Origin: CAZVFX01 sp964626565
GTDB taxonomy: Bacteria; Myxococcota_A; UBA9042; CAIXZC01
Direction of reading: 5' to 3'
Assembly: GCA_964626565.1 (NCBI GenBank)
Contig: CAZVFX010000184.1
Span: 1 to 10,961, forward strand
Length of the DNA: 10,961 bases
Position 1 is the stretch's first letter. Each line of letters opens with the position of its first letter. This document shows, one piece after another, positions 5,974-10,961 of the stretch. A program made the translations under genes and the position numbers. The notes under the pieces are model-generated. The model was not told the origin of the DNA. It saw only the letters and a program-made list of their open reading frames with translations, and searched no databases.

Positions 5974-7134
5974 GTGGGGCACATCTCAACAGCCACTACC
6001 TTGCTGCTGGCCGCGCTCCTGGCTTATTCCTGCAGTTCAGGGCCCTCGGGCGACGGGGACACAGGGGCTGGTCCCCGTTCAGAAGTGGTTCTTGACGCGA
6101 TTATCGACCTGAGTCCCGACCTGGAGCCCGATCTTGAGTCCGATCTGTTGAGCGACGTGGTACCGGAGCAGGACCTCGACGTGGTACCGGATCATCACCT
6201 CGACGTGCAACCCGATCTGCAATCGGACACGGGACAGGACAGCGCCAGCGACCTGCTCACCGAACCGGAACTGCTGCCCGACCCGGACATTCTGACCGAC
6301 GTGGACATATTGACCGACGTGGACATTCTAACCGACGTGCCTGCCGACTCAACTGCAGATGTTTCCGGACCGCCGTTGTGCCTGGTGGGAATTGAAACGG
6401 TCAATTGCCTCCATGAAACCACCACGTTGTTCACCGGCATGACCGGTTTTGTGCCCCGGGACGTGCACTGGCAGGTTCCCAAAGGAGTTGCACCCGAGGA
6501 GGGCTGGCCAGCGGTGATCCTGTTTCAGGGCTCGTTCCTGCCCGCCTCCTTTTTCTGGTCGGTGTTCGACGGTGCACCCTTTGGCATGTGGCACCAGGTG
6601 TTGCTCGTGAAACAGTTGCTGGACTCGGGATTTGCGGTGATTACCCCCGAAGCTCATGCGGAAGGCGGGACCTACTGGGACACCAATATTCCGCCCTACT
6701 CGTTTATGTGGGAAACTGCTCCGGACCATTTCTTCATGCTGGACATCTTCGGCGGGATTGAAGCCGCGACCTTCGGCCCTGTGAACCCGGACCGACTCTA
6801 CGCCGCGGGCCTCTCCAGCGGCGGTTACATGACCAGCCGCATGGCGGTCTCCTATCCCGGCAAGTTTAACGCGCTGGCGATCCAATCCGCATCGTACGCA
6901 ACCTGTGCAGGCCCCACCTGCCTGGTGCCCACGTTGCCGGCGGACCATCCCCCAACCCTGTTCCTGCATGGAGAGTTGGATACCGTGGTGCCCATATACA
7001 CTATGTTGCCCTATGCCACGAAGTTGGTGGAGCAGGGAACTGCGACCACAAAGGAGGTTGACGCAACTGCCGGCCACGAGTGGCTGGAATCATCGCCCTT
7101 AGCAGTCACCGAGTGGTTTCTGGAGCATCCTTAG
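5974..7134 (+). CDS. Putative lipoprotein serine esterase (PHB-depolymerase / feruloyl-esterase-like alpha/beta hydrolase)
   Basis: The 386-residue protein starts at GTG 5974, 6 nt after AGGAGAGG and 3 bp after the exporter stop, so translation is probably coupled. Residues 1-20 form a signal peptide ending LLAYSC. Cys20 would be lipidated, although Ala at -3 makes the lipobox imperfect. Residues 36-130 are an Asp/Leu/Val-rich, low-complexity spacer with tandem repeats. The hydrolase domain (about 135-386) shows the nucleophile motif GLSSG (279-283; Ser281), the acid in HGELDTVVP (Asp336) and the base in AGHEW (His368), in the order of the alpha/beta-hydrolase triad. An oxyanion-side segment, VILFQGSF, sits at 181-188. 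These enzymes cut ester bonds in polyhydroxyalkanoates, acylated sugars or similar. The exact substrate cannot be told. It is expected at the outer membrane or periplasm, held off the membrane by the spacer. It ends directly against the convergent Cys-rich gene. Confidence 0.88.
   Translation: MGHISTATTLLLAALLAYSCSSGPSGDGDTGAGPRSEVVLDAIIDLSPDLEPDLESDLLSDVVPEQDLDVVPDHHLDVQPDLQSDTGQDSASDLLTEPELLPDPDILTDVDILTDVDILTDVPADSTADVSGPPLCLVGIETVNCLHETTTLFTGMTGFVPRDVHWQVPKGVAPEEGWPAVILFQGSFLPASFFWSVFDGAPFGMWHQVLLVKQLLDSGFAVITPEAHAEGGTYWDTNIPPYSFMWETAPDHFFMLDIFGGIEAATFGPVNPDRLYAAGLSSGGYMTSRMAVSYPGKFNALAIQSASYATCAGPTCLVPTLPADHPPTLFLHGELDTVVPIYTMLPYATKLVEQGTATTKEVDATAGHEWLESSPLAVTEWFLEHP
6154..6201 (+). repeat. 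24-bp tandem repeat in the esterase linker
   Basis: Two adjacent 24-bp units (6154-6177 and 6178-6201) differ at 3 positions. They encode DVVPEQDL and DVVPDHHL, followed by a degenerate third, DVQPDLQS. The unit length keeps the reading frame. Such minisatellites change length by slippage, so linker length may vary between strains. Confidence 0.75.
6286..6339 (+). repeat. 18-bp tandem repeat, three copies, in the esterase linker
   Basis: Three consecutive 18-bp units (6286-6303, 6304-6321, 6322-6339) each encode DILTDV. They differ only at a few silent bases. Near-identity at DNA level points to recent expansion. The repeat is in frame and acidic, and continues the spacer between the lipid anchor and the catalytic domain. 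Confidence 0.85.
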
Positions 7135-10100
7135 TCAGTTGTTGTTAAGCGTATGCGCCGGCGACGCCGGCCCATAACACTGGGAATCACTGCCGTTGCT
7201 CACGGCAGAGTAGATATCCCCGCCCTGGCGGTTCCCATATCCGTCATGGATCGCATAACGTCCCACCGACCAGTCAAAGTACGTGCCGTTGATCCCGCCT
7301 CCGCCGGCCGCCTGGTAGTTGGCCTGGAACTGCCCGCCGGGGCTGTAGACCCAGTAATTCAGGTCCCCTGAACCCTTCTGTACTTGGGCGAAGTAGAAAT
7401 ACTTGCCGTCCCAGGCAAAGGTGCCGCCGTAGCAGCCGCCGCCGTTGCAGGTGCCGTTGGCGGCCAGGCCCTTGGACATGGTGATGTTGCCCGCATGGGT
7501 GAGCTGGCCGCTGCCCGGGGTGGTGTCGTATTTGCGGATTGTCGTGGCGCCGTCATAGACGAAGAACTCGGTGGCCGACGATGAGAGAATGTTGCACGTA
7601 CCGTTGTACCCGTCCGAGAACTGGGCGTTCATCGGGGCGCCAAGATTGCCGTTTTCGTCGATGGTTGCCAGGCGCAGGTCCGCGGGGTAGGCCGGCCCCA
7701 TGCCGTCGCTGGAAGGGGAAGTGGTGTAGGCCACAAGCTGGTTGGCCGGCATCTGCACCATGCGCCCGTACCTCCCCGACCCGTTGTTGGGGCTGTTGGG
7801 ATAGCCGCCCTGGTTGGCGGGATGCTTCCAGTAGCCGGATTCGTTGAATTCGCCCACAAGAATCAGATTCGAAGGCCCGTGCCAGATGCCGTTGGTGAGG
7901 TTGTTCGGGTACCGGAAAGTAACCACGATCTGGTCGAACACATTCTGAGGACTTGGGTTGCCCGTAAGGATGAAGTAGTGACCCGGAGGTTGCTCACTTT
8001 CGCAACCTGATGAGCAACCGTCGTTGTCAGCCAGGTTGCCGTCGTCACACTGCTCGGGCGGTTCGGTGATGTTGTTGCCGCAGCAAGGGGCGACCACGTC
8101 AAAGACGCATCCAACATCAGCGTCGCAGGAGGCAACGTGACAGGCGGCCACACAGCCGTTGAGAAGGCAGTAGTCTTCTACGTCGCACACCAACACACCG
8201 TCGCCGGAGCAGGCGCCGCCGTCGCAAGCATCGTCGATGGTGCAACTGTCGCCGTCGTCGCAGGGGAGAGTGTTCGGTGTGAAGACACAGCCGGTAGCGG
8301 GATTACAGGAATTGTCGGTGCAGATGTTGTTGTCCTGGCACGGAACCGGATCAGCGCCTGCACAGACGCCGGCCGCGCAAACGTCCCCATCGGTACAAGC
8401 GTTGCCGTCATCGCAGGGGTCGGTGTTGGTGTCGAACAGGCAGCCAAGCAACTCGTGGCAAGAGTCGTCGGTGCACTCGTTGCCGTCCTCGCATACCACC
8501 GGCTCGCCCGGCTCGCACGCACCGTCGGCGCATTGGTCGTCGGCAGTACAAGCATCGCCGTCGGTGCACGGTATTGTGTTTGCCGTGTAAACACAGCCGT
8601 CGACAACGTCGCAACTGTCGTCTGTGCACGCATTGTTGTCGTCACAAGCCAACATCTCCGTCGCAGTGCAAGCGCCGTCGGCACAAACCTCATTCGCGGT
8701 GCACGCGTTGCCGTCATTGCAGGGGATGGTGTTCGGTGTAAAGACACAACCGTTTTCCGGGTGGCAGGAATCATCGGTACACAGGTTTCCGTCGTTGCAC
8801 GCCAATTCACCAGCCGAAATGCATCCGCCCAGGTGGCAGTGGTCGTTGGTAGTGCAAAGATTATCGTCGGAACAGGGGAGGGTGTTAGTGTAAAAAACAC
8901 AACCGTCCACCGGGTCGCAACTGTCGGATGTGCACGGGTTTCCGTCGTCGCACGATTCCGCCGTATCAAAAACACACGCCCCTGCTTCGCAGTGATCCCC
9001 GGCGGTGCAGTTGTTGCCGTCGTCGCAGTCCAGGTTGTTGGCCGCGTGCAGGCATCCCGTACCCGATTCACAGCTATCATCGGTGCAGGGATTCAAGTCG
9101 TCGCAATCTGCTGGTGGGCCGCCAAAACACTGGCCCGCGATGCAGGAGTCACCCACCGTGCAGGCATTTCCGTCACTGCAATCCGCAGAATTAGGGATGT
9201 TGGTGCAGCCGGTCAACGGCTGGCAGGAATCATCGGTGCACGGGTTGAAGTCATCGCAAGGCAAAGTCGTGTCCGCTGCGCAAACGCCGGCGCTGCAATG
9301 GTCTCCCTCGGTACAGACGTTGCCGTCATCGCAAGGGGCGTTGTTCCAGTCGAACACACATCCTTCAACAGGGTCGCAGCTATCGTCGGTGCAAATGTTG
9401 CCGTCGGTGCAGTTGAGCGGTGCGCCGGAGATGCACGCGCCCTCACCGCACACATCGCCCACGGTGCAAAGGTCTTCGTCGGAACACGCATACCCATCGT
9501 TAGCCGGCCCCAGGGAGCATTCGCCGGAGGAAGGGTCGCATACCGCGTTCAGGCACACCGCGTCGGGTCCCGGCTGGGGGTCATCGCAAACTATCGGAGA
9601 GTCGGGGACGACGGCACATTGGTAAGGGAGGTCGGACTTGTCACAGAAGAGGGTGCCGTTGCACAGGTCGTCGTCTTCCAGCTCGGCGCAATCTGCGTCC
9701 TCCTGGCAGTCGCAATTTATGAGGAAGCCGTTGCACTCTCCATCCTGGCACTGGTCGGCCACGGTACAGGGGTCGCCATCATCGCAGGGAAGGGTGTTTG
9801 GAGTGAAAAAACAGCCGCCGGTTTCGGTGCATACGTTATCGGTGCACGGATTGGCGTCGTCGCAAATTACCGGGGCCCCCACGCACTCCCCTTCTTCGCA
9901 GTGGTCCCCTACCGTACAGGAGTCGCCGTCGGCGCACTCCACGTCGGACAGGTCCTCGTAGCTGCAGCCCTCCTGGTCGTTGCAACTGTCCTTGGTACAT
10001 GGATTGTCATCGTTGCACAGGTTGATGTAGTCGCCGGCCACCTCCGTGGGCTCGTCGACATCTCCATCGCAGTCGTCGTCGACGCCGTTGCAGCTTTCGG

Positions 10101-10866
10101 CCGCAGGCACCCCGGCGTCGCATTCGGAGAGCCCGTCCTCGGTACACACTCTCATCCCTTCGCAAGTGCCAAAATCATTGGTTATGGTGCAAGGCGTCCA
10201 CAGCGCCCGGGCTACCGATTTCTCGGCGCAGGGGCAGGAACCGGTGTCGGACATGCACTGGGAGGTGACAATGCCATCGACGGTTTCCACCTCCAGGCAC
10301 GAAAATCCCCACGGACAGTTCTTACCCTCCGCCGCCTCAGCATCACATCCTCCGCCACAGAAGTTTCCATCCTCTCCATAACTCACGCAGACGTCCTCCG
10401 AGACCGCGGTTTTGCAGTCCGCTCCCGTGGCGCATGGGCGGCACAGATTGGCGTAGTCTGAAACACAAATGTAGGCCACATCAGGTCCGGTGAGACCCAC
10501 CTGCTTGCACGTCCAGCCTTCCGGGCAGTCCTCCTGGCACACCTTGGAGCACACGCCATCACCCATGTGCTCTACGCACCAACCTGATTGGCAGTCCGCG
10601 TTTTCTGCACAGCCATCCAGGAAACAGCCCTCTCCGGGGTCGCACTCCAGGAACACTGACTCGCTCTCCACTTCCCATCGCACCTCCGGCAATCCCACCT
10701 CGGGTGTTCCGTTGTCTGCAAGCACAAGGGAGTCACCGACAGTATCTGCAGAAAGCTGGTCACCCGCCACCGTCTCGGTTGCCTTGTCGATGCCGGTTTC
10801 GGCTGTGCCGCAACCTACTGAGGTAAGCAGAAGTGTCAGGAGGGCTGCAATCTTGCGTAATCTCAT
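7135..10866 (-). CDS. Large Cys-rich surface lipoprotein with a CTDC repeat array, MopE-type motif and an unrecognised C-terminal domain
   Basis: The protein has 1243 residues. ATG 10866 was chosen because GAGG (10872-10875) lies 5 nt upstream and a signal peptide begins there (RLRKIAALLTLLLTSVGC). Cys19 is the likely lipidation site, although Ser at -3 is atypical. An in-frame ATG at 10935 would bury this signal. Regions in order: Asp/Glu-rich spacer (20-74); Cys-rich EGF-like segment (75-250); MopE-type motif ESCNGVDDDCDGDVDEP (258-274); an array of Dictyostelium-type CTDC repeats (284-893, motif CDDGNPCTDDSC); a linker; a myxobacterial disulfide repeat (928-957, EQCDDGNLADNDGC); and a C-terminal domain (about 960-1243) rich in Gly, Asn, Tyr and Trp that I do not recognise. 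It is probably exported, oxidised and displayed outside the cell as an adhesin or matrix protein. The Asp-Gly-Asn loops could bind calcium (inference). The stop abuts the esterase stop. Confidence 0.9.
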   Translation of the reverse strand: MRLRKIAALLTLLLTSVGCGTAETGIDKATETVAGDQLSADTVGDSLVLADNGTPEVGLPEVRWEVESESVFLECDPGEGCFLDGCAENADCQSGWCVEHMGDGVCSKVCQEDCPEGWTCKQVGLTGPDVAYICVSDYANLCRPCATGADCKTAVSEDVCVSYGEDGNFCGGGCDAEAAEGKNCPWGFSCLEVETVDGIVTSQCMSDTGSCPCAEKSVARALWTPCTITNDFGTCEGMRVCTEDGLSECDAGVPAAESCNGVDDDCDGDVDEPTEVAGDYINLCNDDNPCTKDSCNDQEGCSYEDLSDVECADGDSCTVGDHCEEGECVGAPVICDDANPCTDNVCTETGGCFFTPNTLPCDDGDPCTVADQCQDGECNGFLINCDCQEDADCAELEDDDLCNGTLFCDKSDLPYQCAVVPDSPIVCDDPQPGPDAVCLNAVCDPSSGECSLGPANDGYACSDEDLCTVGDVCGEGACISGAPLNCTDGNICTDDSCDPVEGCVFDWNNAPCDDGNVCTEGDHCSAGVCAADTTLPCDDFNPCTDDSCQPLTGCTNIPNSADCSDGNACTVGDSCIAGQCFGGPPADCDDLNPCTDDSCESGTGCLHAANNLDCDDGNNCTAGDHCEAGACVFDTAESCDDGNPCTSDSCDPVDGCVFYTNTLPCSDDNLCTTNDHCHLGGCISAGELACNDGNLCTDDSCHPENGCVFTPNTIPCNDGNACTANEVCADGACTATEMLACDDNNACTDDSCDVVDGCVYTANTIPCTDGDACTADDQCADGACEPGEPVVCEDGNECTDDSCHELLGCLFDTNTDPCDDGNACTDGDVCAAGVCAGADPVPCQDNNICTDNSCNPATGCVFTPNTLPCDDGDSCTIDDACDGGACSGDGVLVCDVEDYCLLNGCVAACHVASCDADVGCVFDVVAPCCGNNITEPPEQCDDGNLADNDGCSSGCESEQPPGHYFILTGNPSPQNVFDQIVVTFRYPNNLTNGIWHGPSNLILVGEFNESGYWKHPANQGGYPNSPNNGSGRYGRMVQMPANQLVAYTTSPSSDGMGPAYPADLRLATIDENGNLGAPMNAQFSDGYNGTCNILSSSATEFFVYDGATTIRKYDTTPGSGQLTHAGNITMSKGLAANGTCNGGGCYGGTFAWDGKYFYFAQVQKGSGDLNYWVYSPGGQFQANYQAAGGGGINGTYFDWSVGRYAIHDGYGNRQGGDIYSAVSNGSDSQCYGPASPAHTLNNN
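8188..10017 (-). repeat. CTDC repeat array within the Cys-rich lipoprotein
   Basis: It encodes residues 284-893. The unit is a pair of half-modules. Half A has Cys spacing C-x5-C-x4-C-x5-C (as in CDDGNPCTDDSCDPVDGC). Half B has C-x5-C-x5-C-x4-C (as in CDDGNACTDGDVCAAGVC). About eleven pairs are present. From Cys486 the first Cys of successive pairs falls at 486, 537, 588, 639, 690, 741, 792 and 843, with the terminal one at 894. That is a strict 51-residue (153-bp) period over 8188-9411. The earlier pairs (284, 335) are followed by a non-repeat insertion (385-460). DNA copies are diverged. Pfam names the half-module Dictyostelium (slime mould) repeat. Confidence 0.88.
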
Positions 10867-10880
10867 GGTTTCCTCAGTCC
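10867..10880 (-). promoter_or_regulatory. Ribosome binding site fixing the start of the Cys-rich lipoprotein
   Basis: On the minus strand the sequence reads CTGAGGAAACC-ATG, with GAGG at plus 10872-10875 and a 5-nt spacer. No comparable site precedes the in-frame ATG at 10935. This, with the signal peptide that follows, sets the start at 10866. A 5-bp hairpin, CGGGC (10881-10885) with GCCCG (10892-10896), sits just upstream in the leader and could modulate access. Confidence 0.6.
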
Positions 10881-10905
10881 CGGGCTGAAGTGCCCGTTTG
10901 TCTCG

Positions 10906-10947
10906 ACGATAGCCCAAAGGCCCCCGGGCCTTCAACTTTTTTGGGCT
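10906..10947 (-). promoter_or_regulatory. Candidate promoter with a nested inverted repeat, upstream of the Cys-rich lipoprotein
   Basis: On the minus strand TTGAAG (plus 10930-10935) and TATCGT (plus 10906-10911) are 18 bp apart, each 4 of 6 to consensus. Over the same place lie two nested dyads: outer arms AGCCCAAA (10911-10918) and TTTGGGCT (10940-10947), a perfect 8-bp match, and inner arms AAGGCCC (10917-10923) and GGGCCTT (10926-10932). The arrangement suits a repressor site in the promoter spacer. Alternatively the inner stem followed by TTTTTT (10937-10942) is a weak plus-strand terminator. Confidence 0.4.
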
Positions 10948-10961
10948 TCACGGCAACTGGT

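Noticed and set aside
6349..7077. A 242-codon minus-strand open frame opposite the esterase
   Set aside because: It is antisense to a gene with a complete catalytic triad motif set. It has no domain or convincing ribosome site.
8137..10461. A 774-codon open frame on the plus strand, opposite the Cys-rich gene
   Set aside because: It is a by-product of the antisense repeat. Codons for Cys-Asp-Asp-Gly-Asn read backwards as Val/Ala/Gly-type codons with no stops. The product is monotonous (VAVIAG-like), with no start signal and no known domain. The minus-strand gene has a signal peptide, ribosome site and known modules.

Overview
The window looks like chromosomal DNA from a GC-rich, Gram-negative predatory or social-type bacterium of the Myxococcota or a near relative (former Deltaproteobacteria, possibly a Bradymonadia-like lineage). 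The case rests on protein style. Two genes carry the MopE-type motif (CDGLDNDCEG, CNGVDDDCDG). One protein ends in a MYXO-CTERM-like tail. One has a myxobacterial Cys-rich repeat (EQCDDGNLADNDGC). Two have Asp-rich spacers behind a signal peptide that ends in Cys. No rRNA, tRNA, CRISPR array or insertion sequence was seen.

Layout. Positions 1-481 hold no convincing gene. They contain a 16-bp direct repeat at the left edge, a 30-nt pyrimidine tract, three small inverted repeats and a good sigma-54-like -24/-12 element at 404-419. Gene A (482-2020, +) is a secreted CHAP-domain amidase/peptidase with Cys-rich modules, a MopE-type motif, an NBR1-like Ig domain and a sorting tail. Gene B (1977-3488, -) converges on A and overlaps it by 44 bp. 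It is an atypical SDR (NAD(P)-binding) protein with a C-terminal DUF2867-like domain, and it has a near-consensus sigma-70 promoter. Gene C (3673-5970, +) is divergent from B and encodes an RND/MMPL-type exporter. Gene D (5974-7134, +) follows after 3 bp and encodes a putative lipoprotein serine esterase of the PHB-depolymerase/feruloyl-esterase type behind an Asp-rich repetitive linker. Gene E (7135-10866, -) abuts D tail to tail with no spacer. It encodes a 1243-residue Cys-rich surface lipoprotein whose core is an array of Dictyostelium-type CTDC repeats, eight of them with an exact 51-residue period, capped by a C-terminal domain I do not recognise. The region 10867-10961 holds E's promoter area and a nested inverted repeat.

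How they may work together (inference). C and D form a two-gene operon that pairs an inner-membrane exporter of hydrophobic cargo with an envelope-anchored esterase. B, from the shared divergent intergenic region, belongs to an NAD(P)-binding family, so the trio could make or modify, export and hydrolyse a lipid-like molecule. A and E are separate cell-surface or secreted Cys-rich proteins, probably for wall hydrolysis (A) and adhesion or matrix (E). No recognisable defence, secretion or biosynthetic cluster is complete in this window.
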